NCBI GenBank assembly: GCA_019084245.1
Contig: JAHRFE010000004.1
Span: forward strand, 186,001-250,000
DNA: 64,000 bases
Direction: 5' to 3'
DNA from: Hoeflea sp.
GTDB taxonomy: Bacteria > Pseudomonadota > Alphaproteobacteria > Rhizobiales > Rhizobiaceae
The position numbers and the translations under genes are program-made. Under the pieces are notes generated by a model. That model did not search any database. It was not told the origin of the DNA and saw nothing but the letters and a program-made list of their open reading frames with translations. This document shows positions 55,505-63,348 of this stretch, in pieces (the stretch's first letter is position 1; each line of letters opens with the position of its first letter).

Positions 55505-56260
55505 ATGAGTTCACAGGATGCGGCTGTCTTCGAATTCATCGAGCGGGTCGACGGCCACGCGTCGATTGACGCGCTTCTGGACGACCTTTTGCAGGTCGTG
55601 GCAGGTTTCGGCTTCGAGCACATGATCTATACCGGCCTGCCCGCCGGCGACGGTTCGATCGCGCCGCTGGTCAAGACCAACCGGTTCCCCGAAGACTGGT
55701 GGAACCTCTATGTCGAGGGCGACTACGCCCGGACCGATGCGGTCTGCCAACAGGTTTTCTCCAGGGTGGAGCCCTTCGTCTGGGATGAGGTGGATCCGCG
55801 CTTGTCGGCAAGGGACGGCGCCGCCCGCATTGCCGGCGAAGCCGCCGAGCACGGCCTGGCGGACGGCTATGTGGTGCCGCTGTTTTCCCGCGACGAATGG
55901 CTCTCGGTGATGTCCTTCGGCGGCCCGGACAAGCTGCTGCTGAGCCCGCGCGACCGCGGCGCGATCAATTTGATGGCGATCTACACCTCCTCGGTGATCG
56001 AGCGGCGCGAGCGCAGGCAGCCCGAACGCGGCAGGCTGACGGCGCGCGAACGCGAAGTGCTGCTGTGGACCTCGGCCGGCAAATCCTGCTGGGAGATCTC
56101 CGTGATCCTGAATGTGAGCGAACAGACGGTGCGGTTCCACACCGCGCAGATCCGCACCAAGCTCAACGCCTCCAACACCACCCACGCCGTGGTGCGGGCG
56201 CTTCAACAGGGCGAGATTACCCTTGGTCAACTGGCGGATCAGCTAGGCGACATCCGCTAG
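55505..56260 (+). CDS. LuxR-type acyl-homoserine lactone receptor
   Basis: A 251-aa quorum-sensing regulator. The ligand domain keeps TraR-type residues with the right spacing: Trp65, Tyr69 (W-x3-Y), Asp78 (Y-x8-D) and Trp93 in FVWDE. The C-terminal GerE/LuxR helix-turn-helix is at residues 168-230 (LTAREREVLLWTSAGKSCWEISVILNVSEQTVRFHTAQIRTKL). ATG 55505 is chosen; the longer frame would start within the T-rich leader. It lies 43 bp before the AHL synthase gene in the same direction. Confidence 0.95.
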   Translation: MSSQDAAVFEFIERVDGHASIDALLDDLLQVVAGFGFEHMIYTGLPAGDGSIAPLVKTNRFPEDWWNLYVEGDYARTDAVCQQVFSRVEPFVWDEVDPRLSARDGAARIAGEAAEHGLADGYVVPLFSRDEWLSVMSFGGPDKLLLSPRDRGAINLMAIYTSSVIERRERRQPERGRLTAREREVLLWTSAGKSCWEISVILNVSEQTVRFHTAQIRTKLNASNTTHAVVRALQQGEITLGQLADQLGDIR

Positions 56261-56303
56261 CGAGGCTGCCTATCCTTTCCCCTCAAGGACAAAGGGGAAC
56301 AGA

Positions 56304-56966
56304 ATGATCGAAGCCCACGTCGTCAACACTGAGAACCGACATCTTTACAGCCACGAGTTCGAAGAATTCCTGCGCCGCCGCCATGACTATTACGCGGTGG
56401 CCAACCGCTGGGTGCCGATCAGCGATGACGGCCTGGAGCTCGATCCCTTCGACACGCCGCAGGCAACCTATATGCTCGGCATGCTCGGGGGACGGGTTGT
56501 CACCTCGGCGCGGCTGATGCCGACAAGCCTTCCAAATCTCGTGTCGGAAGAATTCCCGCATATGTGCGAGAACATCGGCCTGCCCCGGCGCGAGGACTGG
56601 GCCGACTGGACCCGCACCTATGTGCTGCCCGAATATCGTGGCGTCGGCTCGACCGGGATCCTCGGCCAGATGTTCTGCGCAGTGATGGAGTATTGCGTCG
56701 AGGAAGGCATCACCCATGTCGGCGGCGTGCTGCAGCAATACCTGCTCAAGCGCTGGCTGGACATGGGCTGGAAGGTGATCCCGGCAGGCATGCCGCGCAT
56801 GCTTTCGGGCGACTGGTGCCTGGTGGCCTATATCGAGGTTAATCAGACGGCGCTGGAAACCGGGCGCCGCCACGCCTCGGTCAACCGGCCGCTGCTGGTG
56901 CGCAACGGTGCACAACGGCCATTCCTTGAACCGGGAAAACGCCCGGTCATGGAGGCAAACCCATGA
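56304..56966 (+). CDS. Acyl-homoserine lactone synthase (LuxI family, divergent)
   Basis: A 220-aa AHL synthase that would join an acyl-ACP with S-adenosylmethionine. Conserved LuxI residues visible: Arg24, Trp36, Asp47 and Asp50 in ELDPFD, Arg70 in TSARLMPTSLP and Arg104. The usual E-x-S-R block is D-W-T-R here, so Glu is replaced by Asp101, and the Phe after Arg24 is replaced by Tyr. A strong ribosome-binding site (AAAGGGGAACAGA) precedes the ATG. Product chain length cannot be read. Its stop overlaps the next small gene (ATGA). Confidence 0.92.
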   Translation: MIEAHVVNTENRHLYSHEFEEFLRRRHDYYAVANRWVPISDDGLELDPFDTPQATYMLGMLGGRVVTSARLMPTSLPNLVSEEFPHMCENIGLPRREDWADWTRTYVLPEYRGVGSTGILGQMFCAVMEYCVEEGITHVGGVLQQYLLKRWLDMGWKVIPAGMPRMLSGDWCLVAYIEVNQTALETGRRHASVNRPLLVRNGAQRPFLEPGKRPVMEANP

Positions 56967-57175
56967 GCGGCAAACCAAACGGCACCGACCAGACGCTTAC
57001 GCTATTGAAGATCCAGGGCCTGCTCGCCGGCGCCTATGACCTGTCGCGGCACACAGACAACAAGTTCCTGTCCTACCTCATCAAGATGGCCCGGATGGAA
57101 CTCAAGTCGAGTTTCGATCCGCCAGGCTCCGCCGTCGACGAACTCGACAATCCGGACAATATCGACCGGATCTGA
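56963..57175 (+). CDS. Small protein translationally coupled to the AHL synthase
   Basis: A 70-aa soluble, mainly helical protein (TLTLLKIQGLLAGAYDLSRHTDNKFLSYLIKMARMEL core) with an acidic tail. Its ATG overlaps the luxI stop by 4 bases, so it is made in ratio with the synthase. The layout luxR-luxI-small gene recalls cinR-cinI-cinS of Rhizobium leguminosarum, where CinS is a small protein co-transcribed with cinI that acts on a downstream repressor. Homology to CinS is not established here. Confidence 0.82.
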   Translation: MSGKPNGTDQTLTLLKIQGLLAGAYDLSRHTDNKFLSYLIKMARMELKSSFDPPGSAVDELDNPDNIDRI

Positions 57176-57482
57176 GGCAGACCGCCCCGCGCCCGGGCAG
57201 CACCCTTCGGGATTTCGGACCCGGCGCTCACAAAACCGCCAAGCGTGCATGGCGGTTTTCACCTTTCCTTAAAGCCGTGTGGATAGGATTGATCCTGCGG
57301 GCGTCCTTTCGGGGACAGCATGATGCGGGTCCGCTGCGCCGGCGAGATCCTGTGAGATCCCGGCATGGTCCAAACACAATTCAGACGGCGTGTCCGGACA
57401 TCCCGCCCCTTGGCGCGGGCAAGGACCAGGAACGCGCCGATCACGGCCAGCCCTCGTCTGGTTATCGCGCAAGGAGTGAGAT
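57176..57482. other. Intergenic stretch after the quorum-sensing operon
   Basis: A 307-bp gap. It holds the terminator at 57232-57259 and, to its right, what should be the promoter of the next gene. No gene and no repeat is seen. Confidence 0.5.
57232..57259 (+). terminator. Intrinsic terminator of the luxR-luxI operon
   Basis: AAAACCGCC (57232-57240) pairs with GGCGGTTTT (57251-57259) around a 10-base loop; the stem ends in T residues followed by CACCTTTCCTT. It lies 57 bases after the stop of the small third gene. Confidence 0.75.
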
Positions 57483-58043
57483 GTGGCAGCCCCGAAATCC
57501 AACAAGGCCAAATCGGCGAGCGCCTCGGGCGGCATGATGGGCATGGTGTCGAAAGCCCTCGCCGTGACGGCGACGATCATTGCAACCCTTTTCTTTGCGG
57601 CCATGTTCGATGTCGGGCACATGGGACTGCTCGGCACGCTTGCGGGCATGAGCATCGCGCTGGTGCCGCTGTTTGCGGTGCTTGCCATCGCGGCGATGTT
57701 TCTCGCGCCCAAATCCGGTGCGGACGCTGCCGCGATCACGCACGCGGCCCAGATCGCCGATCTCATCGAGTTCCAGTCCAAGGCGACCTCGCAGATCCTC
57801 ACCCTGCAGAACCAGATCGATTCGCTTTCCGGCCAGGACAATGCAGCACTCAAGGCCCGCAACAAGGAGCTGCAGGACCAGCTCGACGCGATCCACCAGG
57901 CCGAGCGCGAACAGGTCGATAGCCAGATCGAGACGCTGCGCCAGCGCAACGAGGAACTCGAGGCCCAGATCAAGGCCTGGGCGCTCGAAGCCGTCGGCAA
58001 GTCCGTCAGGGGCGAACAGCCGCAACCGATGAAGGCCGCCTGA
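57483..58043 (+). CDS. Inner-membrane protein with C-terminal coiled coil
   Basis: A 186-aa protein. Two membrane helices (about residues 24-44 and 50-74) follow a Lys/Ser-rich N-terminus; residues 85-170 form a coiled coil (ILTLQNQIDSLSGQ, then LKARNKELQDQLDAIHQAEREQVDSQIETLRQRNEELEAQI). The start is GTG 57483 with AAGGAGTGAGAT just upstream. A strong terminator follows at 58091. No family recognised; the topology fits a small scaffold protein. Confidence 0.75.
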   Translation: MAAPKSNKAKSASASGGMMGMVSKALAVTATIIATLFFAAMFDVGHMGLLGTLAGMSIALVPLFAVLAIAAMFLAPKSGADAAAITHAAQIADLIEFQSKATSQILTLQNQIDSLSGQDNAALKARNKELQDQLDAIHQAEREQVDSQIETLRQRNEELEAQIKAWALEAVGKSVRGEQPQPMKAA

Positions 58044-58090
58044 GGGCTGTCCAATAACTCAATAGGGTCCAAGGGTGTTTCAGCACCTCA

Positions 58091-58121
58091 CGCCTCCGGC
58101 TCTCAGCGCCGGAGGCGTTTT
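58091..58121 (+). terminator. Intrinsic terminator
   Basis: CGCCTCCGGC (58091-58100) pairs perfectly with GCCGGAGGCG (58108-58117), loop of 7, followed by TTTTCGTTTC. It ends the transcript of the membrane coiled-coil gene, 47 bases after its stop, and lies at the edge of the pseudogene on the other strand. Confidence 0.9.
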
Positions 58122-58125
58122 CGTT

Positions 58126-58592
58126 TCTGGTGGGGTCAAGCCAGACCCAGGGACGCCAATTGCCAGTGACTGCGCCGCCGCATCGGCGATCATCTGGGCC
58201 GCAAGGCAGTCGCGGATGCCGGGCGAAGGGGCGGTTGAAGCCGGTGAGGATCGGCACGCCCGCGCCCTCGACGATCTTGATCAGTTCGCGGATGCGCGCG
58301 GCCGACATGTCGACCGGCTTTTCGCAGAAGATCGCCTTGCCGGCTTTTGCGCTGGCCTCGATCAGGTCGAAATGCGTGTCCGTCGGCGTGCCGATGACGA
58401 CGGCCTGGATCGACGATCGGCGATGATCGCGTCGCTCGTCATGACTTTCGCGCCGGTCCTGGCCGCCAGCGCCTCGGCGGCAGCGGGAAAGGCGTCGGCG
58501 ACGGCTACCGCGCGGGCGCCGTCGATGTGCTACAGGCTTGCTGCGTGAACCTGGCCGATGCGGCCGCAACCCAGAAGTCCGATATTGAGCAT
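58126..58592 (-). pseudogene. iolG: Inositol 2-dehydrogenase remnant (Gfo/Idh/MocA family)
   Basis: Read on the minus strand from ATG 58592, the sequence MLNIGLLGCGRIGQVHAASL is a clear IolG/Idh N-terminus. It is hit by a TAG stop at 58530-58532, continues in frame (ARAVAVADAFPAAAEALAARTGAKV), shifts frame near 58410-58425, and continues AVVIGTPTDTHFDLIEASAKAG and FCEKPVDMS. After TGFNRPF (about 58225) it jumps, with another frame change, to CLAAQMIADAAAQSLA, which is the C-terminal end of IolG. The whole catalytic domain, including the substrate and Lys/His residues, is deleted. It sits 3 bp after the aldolase gene as the last member of the iol operon. Confidence 0.88.
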
Positions 58593-58594
58593 GG

Positions 58595-59437
58595 TCAGAT
58601 GTCCTTGTTCGGCGCGCCGAGCGCGCGAATGACGGTGCGGGCAGCAAGCATCACCGGGTCATGGGTCTCTTTCAGGATCGCCACCCGGTCGAAGCGGGCG
58701 GGATCTCGGGCCACCGCCTCGCGCAAGGCCGCGCCGAAGGCCATGCGCAGTTCGGTGCCGATGTTGAATTTGCAGATGCTGGAGGTATGCGCCAGCGCCG
58801 AGCGCTGGGCCACGGGAACGCCGGAGCCGCCGTGAATGACCAGCGGCACCGTGGTGAGCGCCTCGATGGCGCGGATGCGGGCCTCGTCGAGCCCGCCTTC
58901 CCTGTCCTGTTGCAGGTGCACATTGCCCACCGAGATCGCCATGGCGTCAACCAGGGTTTCGCGGGCAAAGCGTTCCGCCTCCTGCGGGTCGGTGCCGTCC
59001 GAGCCATCGCCGCCGGAATAGCCGACAAAGCCGATCTCGCCCTCGCAGGAGATGCCCGCGGCATGGGCCAACTCCGCGATCCGAGCAGTTTCGTCGATGT
59101 TCTGCGCGAGCGGCTTGCGCGAGCCGTCATACATAAGCGAGGTGAAGCCGCTGTCGAGCGCTTCGCGGCATTCCTCTAATGTGTAGCCGTGATCGAGATG
59201 GGCGACGACGGGAACGGAGGCGGTTTCGGCCAGATGCCGGAACATCTTGCCCAGCACCGGCAGCGGCGTGTGCGCCCGGCAGGACGGCCCCGCCTGCAGG
59301 ATCACCGGCGCGCCCTCGGCCTCGGCGGCGGCCACATAGGCGCGCATGTCCTCCCAGCCGAGCGTCACCAGCCCGGCCACCGCATAGCCCTGTCTCAGCG
59401 CCGGCTGCAACACTTCGGCGAGCGTGGCGATGCTCAT
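58595..59437 (-). CDS. Class II fructose-bisphosphate aldolase family protein (IolJ/GatY-like)
   Basis: A 280-aa zinc aldolase. VVAHLDHGYTLEECREAL provides catalytic Asp and zinc His; FTSLMYDGS, CEGEIGFVGYSGGDG (Glu), AISVGNVHLQQ (zinc His) and VIHGGSGVP with the third zinc His follow. Its place after iolB suggests cleavage of the late inositol intermediate 2-deoxy-5-keto-gluconate 6-phosphate, as IolJ does in Bacillus. It overlaps iolB by 4 bases (ATGA). Many Rhizobiales do this step with a different set, so the function is inferred. Confidence 0.9.
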   Translation of the reverse strand: MSIATLAEVLQPALRQGYAVAGLVTLGWEDMRAYVAAAEAEGAPVILQAGPSCRAHTPLPVLGKMFRHLAETASVPVVAHLDHGYTLEECREALDSGFTSLMYDGSRKPLAQNIDETARIAELAHAAGISCEGEIGFVGYSGGDGSDGTDPQEAERFARETLVDAMAISVGNVHLQQDREGGLDEARIRAIEALTTVPLVIHGGSGVPVAQRSALAHTSSICKFNIGTELRMAFGAALREAVARDPARFDRVAILKETHDPVMLAARTVIRALGAPNKDI

Positions 59438-60276
59438 TTGAACTTGGCCACCATGTCCTTGATCCCGGGAATGGTTTCGATCTGGTAGGCATGGGTCGGC
59501 TGGAAATATTGCACCAGCGAGCGCTGGCTGAGCCCGCCCAGAATGGTGAAGTAATACATCTCGTAACCGGGCAGCACGCAGCACGGGTGGTAGCCCTTGT
59601 CGAGGCAGATCGTCGATCCGTCGACGATGTGATAGGCGTCGCCCGGCTTGTTGTCCTCGCGCTGCAGCATCTGCACGCCCGAGCCGTGGTTGGGCCGGAA
59701 GCGAAAATTGTAGGTCTCGTCATGCCGCGTCTCGTCGGGCAGACGGTCGGTGTCGTGCTTGTGGCTCGGGAAGCCCGACCAGCCGCCCTGCCCGACCGTG
59801 AACAGCTCGCTGACCAGCAGCCGGCCGACCTTGCCGTGGTGTTTCTGGCCGAGGATATGCTTGATCTTGCGATGGGTCTTGGTGTCGTCGGAGCCGTATT
59901 GCACCAGATCGAGCCCGTCGGCGCGGACATCGAAGGGCTCCAGCACGGTGTCGTATTTGGCCCCGGCGATGAAGGTCTCGGTCTGGTCGGACACGCAAGT
60001 GATGGTCACCTTGGCGCCGACCGGCACATAGACGCCCTCCGGCTCGCCGTCCCAGACATCAATGCGGCGATTGCCCAGCGCCTCGAACGACACGCCCTCG
60101 ATCTCGACATCGACGGTGCCGGTGGCAGGCACGATGCAGGTCTCGTAGCCCGGCACCTGGTATTCGAAGGCCTCGCCCTTCGTGAGCTTGACGATGTTGA
60201 AATAGTTGAGCGGCACGCAGGCGCTCTCCACATCGACGATCGGTCGGTTCTTGTTGTCATAGGGCGCGATATGCAT
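59434..60276 (-). CDS. iolB: 5-deoxy-glucuronate isomerase
   Basis: A 280-aa bicupin enzyme of myo-inositol degradation, isomerising 5-deoxy-glucuronate to 2-deoxy-5-keto-gluconate. The metal motif is in GWSGFPSHKHDTDRLPDETRHDETYNFRF (HxH and downstream Glu), then GYHPCCVLPGYEMYYFTILGG. The length is right for the family. It overlaps the aldolase gene by 4 bases and lies 30 bp after iolC. Confidence 0.96.
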   Translation of the reverse strand: MHIAPYDNKNRPIVDVESACVPLNYFNIVKLTKGEAFEYQVPGYETCIVPATGTVDVEIEGVSFEALGNRRIDVWDGEPEGVYVPVGAKVTITCVSDQTETFIAGAKYDTVLEPFDVRADGLDLVQYGSDDTKTHRKIKHILGQKHHGKVGRLLVSELFTVGQGGWSGFPSHKHDTDRLPDETRHDETYNFRFRPNHGSGVQMLQREDNKPGDAYHIVDGSTICLDKGYHPCCVLPGYEMYYFTILGGLSQRSLVQYFQPTHAYQIETIPGIKDMVAKFK

Positions 60277-60306
60277 GGGTTCTGGTCCTTTCGGGCAACG
60301 GGGGGC

Positions 60307-61287
60307 TCAGACAGGCATCGGGCCGGAATGTGTGGAGAGGAAATCCTCGAGCTCGGCAGTGGTCGGCATGGCGGGCGCGCAGCCGGGCCGCGAGACGGCG
60401 ATGGCCGCACAGGCCGAGCCGCGCAGCACGGCGTCTTCAAGCCCCTGGCCTTCGGAGAGCGAAGCGAGCAGGCCCGCCATGAAACTGTCGCCCGCCCCGG
60501 TGGGCTTGAGCGCTGTCACGGGATAAATCCCGGTGCGCAGCTCCCGGCCATCGGCAAAGGCCACCGCGCCCTTTGGACCCATCTTGTAGACCACGATGAC
60601 GGCGCTGGTGGCGGCAAGCGTGCGCGCCTTCGCCAGCCCCTTGTCGAGCCCGCCCGCCATGAAGCCGAATTCCTCGTCATTGCCGACAATCAGATCGGCC
60701 ATCGCTCCCGCCCGCGACAGAACATCGGCAGCGACATCCGCCGACGGCCAGGAATAGGGCCGGTAATCGATGTCGAAGATGACCGGCAGCCCGGCGGCGC
60801 GCGCCAGTTCGAACGCCCGGAAGGCTGCCGAGCGCGACGGCTCGGCGGCAAACACGGTTCCCGCCGTGATCAGCGCGCCAAAGGCTGCGTAATCCACCGC
60901 CTCGACATCGCTGACGCCCATCTGAAAATCGGCGGCATTGTTGCGGTAGATGACGCTCTGGTGCTCCTCCACCCGGGATTCGTAGACCGCAAGCGAGGTG
61001 CGGCATTCGCCCGTGATCGCCTTCACATGCGTCCGGTCGACGCCGTAGTGATCGAGCTGGTTCAGGCAATACCAGCCGACCGCATCGTTGGAGACCTTGG
61101 TGACCAGCGCCGCCTTGCAGCCGAGCTTGACCAGGCCAGCGGCGATATTGGCGCTGGAGCCCCCCATCGACACCATCATCGAACTCGCATCCCTGGTGCG
61201 CACGCCGGGAGGATCGGGGCACAGGTCCATGCCGACCCGGCCGATCACCAGAAAATTACGCGCTTTGATGCCGTCGAGCACCTTCAT
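60307..61287 (-). CDS. iolC: 5-dehydro-2-deoxygluconokinase
   Basis: A 326-aa PfkB-family sugar kinase phosphorylating 2-deoxy-5-keto-gluconate. The opening NFLVIGRVGMDLCPDPPGV is specific for IolC; SMGGSSANIAAGLVKLG is the PfkB N-terminal signature, and KPTGAGDSFMAGLL near the end holds the anion hole and catalytic Asp. It follows iolD by 57 bp and precedes iolB. Confidence 0.96.
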   Translation of the reverse strand: MKVLDGIKARNFLVIGRVGMDLCPDPPGVRTRDASSMMVSMGGSSANIAAGLVKLGCKAALVTKVSNDAVGWYCLNQLDHYGVDRTHVKAITGECRTSLAVYESRVEEHQSVIYRNNAADFQMGVSDVEAVDYAAFGALITAGTVFAAEPSRSAAFRAFELARAAGLPVIFDIDYRPYSWPSADVAADVLSRAGAMADLIVGNDEEFGFMAGGLDKGLAKARTLAATSAVIVVYKMGPKGAVAFADGRELRTGIYPVTALKPTGAGDSFMAGLLASLSEGQGLEDAVLRGSACAAIAVSRPGCAPAMPTTAELEDFLSTHSGPMPV

Positions 61288-61344
61288 GCCCGCCCCTCGG
61301 CATTGCCTGTGCGCAATCTCGGTCTTTGCCTGGGGCCGGTCATC

Positions 61345-63210
61345 TCAGACCCCCTTGCGCTGTCTGGAGCGGGCCGATTCCCAGTCGTGATGCGCAGCCG
61401 TCACTTTCGGACTGTCGCTCACCTCGGGCGTGCCGACTTCCCACCAGGTGTGGCCTTGCGTGGTCCAGCCCTCATAGGCGTCGACCTTCATGACGATGAC
61501 GTGGGTTTTCGAACTCGCCTTGGCGCGCATGAAGGCCTCGCCGAGTTCCGCCGGATTGGCGACGGTCTCGGCAATGGCGCCCATCGAAGCGGCATGGGCC
61601 TCGAAATCCACCGCGAAGGGTTCGGCCACAGTCGGGCAATCGGCGATCAGATTGTTGAAGCTCTCGTTGCCGGTGTTGTTTTGCAGCTTGTTGATGACGG
61701 CGAAACCGCCATTGTCGAGCACCAGGACGATGAGTTTCTTGTTGGTGAGCACCGAGGAATAGATGTCGGAGTTCATCAACAGGTAGGCGCCGTCACCCAC
61801 CAGCACGATGGTGTCCTTGTCCGGTTCGCGCTCCATTTGCGCGATGCGGGCGCCCCAGCCGCCGGCGATCTCGTAGCCCATGCAGGAGAAGCCGAACTCG
61901 ACATCGACCGTGCCGATGTCGCGCGTGCGCCAGTTGGCGGTGACCTCCGCCGGCAACCCGCCCGAGGCGGTGACCACCCGGTCGCGGCTGTCGCACAGCG
62001 CGTTGACCACGCCGATGGCCTGGGCATAGGAACTGGGCCGATTGCCGTGGGCCACATTGCCTTCGACATATTTATCCCAGTCCATGCGCTCGGCCTGGGC
62101 CAGCGTGGTCCAGCCGGTGGGTGCATGATAGCGCCCGAGCGCCGCGTCGAGCGCTCTGATCGCGAGCTTCGCGTCGCCCACCACCGGCAGCGAGAGGTGC
62201 TTGGCCGCATCGTGGCGCGCGGCGTTGATCGAGACAATCCTGGCGGCCTTGTCAAACGCTGTCCAGGAGCCGGTGGTGAAGTCCTGCAGCCGCGTGCCGA
62301 TGGCGATGATGACATCGGCCTTGGCCGCGATCGTGTTGGCGCTGTCCGACCCGGTGACCCCGACGGGGCCGATATTGAGCGGGTGATCATTCAGAAGATT
62401 GGCGCGTCCCGCGATGGTCTCGATCACCGGGATCTGGCGCGATTCGGCGAAAGCGGTGAGTTCCTTGACGGCGCGGGAATATTGCACCCCGCCGCCAGCA
62501 ATGATCACAGGCGCGCTTGCCGACGCGATCAGCGCCGCGGCGTCGGCAATCTCGCGCGCATCCGGCGCCTGGCGGCGGATGCGGTGGAGCTTCTTGTCGA
62601 ACAGCTCCACCGGATAGTCATAGGCCCAGCCCTGCACATCCTGCGGCAGGCCCAGAAACGCCGGGCCGCAATCGGCCGGATCGAGCATGGTGGCGATCGC
62701 CGCGGGCAGCGTCTGGATGATCTGCGCCGGGTGGGTGATACGGTCCCAGTAGCGGCTGACCGGCTTGAAGGCGTCATTCAGCCCCATCGCCGGATTGCCG
62801 TAATGCTCGAGCTGCTGGAGCACCGGATCGGGCAGCCGTGTGAGGAACACGTCGCCGCACAGCATCAGTATCGGCAGGCGGTTGGCATGCGCCAGCGCCG
62901 CCGCCGTCAACAGGTTCGCGGTTCCGGGACCTGCCGACGCGGTGCAGAACATGAAGCGCTGTCTCAGCCACTGCTTGGCGTAGCCTGCGGCGGCAAAGCC
63001 CATGCTCTGCTCGTTCTGGCCGCGGTAGAGCGGCAGCGCGTCGCGATGCTCGTACAGCGCTTCGCCCAGGCAGGTGACATTGCCATGGCCAAAGATGCCG
63101 AAGCCGCCGCCGCACAGGCGCATCTCCTCGCCGTCGATCTCGATGAACTGGTTGGCGAGATAGCGGACAATGGCCTGCGCCACTGTCAGCCGAACGGTCC
63201 CGTCATTCAT
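61345..63210 (-). CDS. iolD: 3D-(3,5/4)-trihydroxycyclohexane-1,2-dione acylhydrolase
   Basis: A 621-aa thiamine diphosphate enzyme that opens the inositol ring diketone. The N-terminal domain carries GIFGHGNVTCLGEAL and RGQNEQSMGFAA with the catalytic Glu; the ThDP motif is GDGAYLLMNSDIY with the Asn-rich end, and DNGGFAVINKLQ is typical of IolD. ATG 63210 opens MNDGTVRLTVAQAI, the family start; the open extension upstream overlaps the divergent gene and is rejected. First gene of the operon iolD-iolC-iolB-aldolase. Confidence 0.97.
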   Translation of the reverse strand: MNDGTVRLTVAQAIVRYLANQFIEIDGEEMRLCGGGFGIFGHGNVTCLGEALYEHRDALPLYRGQNEQSMGFAAAGYAKQWLRQRFMFCTASAGPGTANLLTAAALAHANRLPILMLCGDVFLTRLPDPVLQQLEHYGNPAMGLNDAFKPVSRYWDRITHPAQIIQTLPAAIATMLDPADCGPAFLGLPQDVQGWAYDYPVELFDKKLHRIRRQAPDAREIADAAALIASASAPVIIAGGGVQYSRAVKELTAFAESRQIPVIETIAGRANLLNDHPLNIGPVGVTGSDSANTIAAKADVIIAIGTRLQDFTTGSWTAFDKAARIVSINAARHDAAKHLSLPVVGDAKLAIRALDAALGRYHAPTGWTTLAQAERMDWDKYVEGNVAHGNRPSSYAQAIGVVNALCDSRDRVVTASGGLPAEVTANWRTRDIGTVDVEFGFSCMGYEIAGGWGARIAQMEREPDKDTIVLVGDGAYLLMNSDIYSSVLTNKKLIVLVLDNGGFAVINKLQNNTGNESFNNLIADCPTVAEPFAVDFEAHAASMGAIAETVANPAELGEAFMRAKASSKTHVIVMKVDAYEGWTTQGHTWWEVGTPEVSDSPKVTAAHHDWESARSRQRKGV

Positions 63211-63306
63211 GAGCGCTGTATCCTCCCTTGGCCTGCAACAGATGGATCCGGTTATACCTGGGTGCCAAAATGCCGCTTGCGAAACTTCGGCTCCGAGGAT
63301 ACTTAT

Positions 63307-63324
63307 TTTGCAACCGGTTGCAAA
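63307..63324. promoter_or_regulatory. LacI-family operator
   Basis: TTTGCAACCGGTTGCAAA, a perfect 18-bp palindrome with a central CG, as in LacI/GalR operators. It lies between the divergent iolD (start 63210) and dehydrogenase (start 63349) genes, 25 bp before the latter. It should bind an inositol-responsive LacI-type repressor encoded outside the window. Confidence 0.85.
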
Positions 63325-63348
63325 CTGAATTTCAAGATGGGCTTGAGC

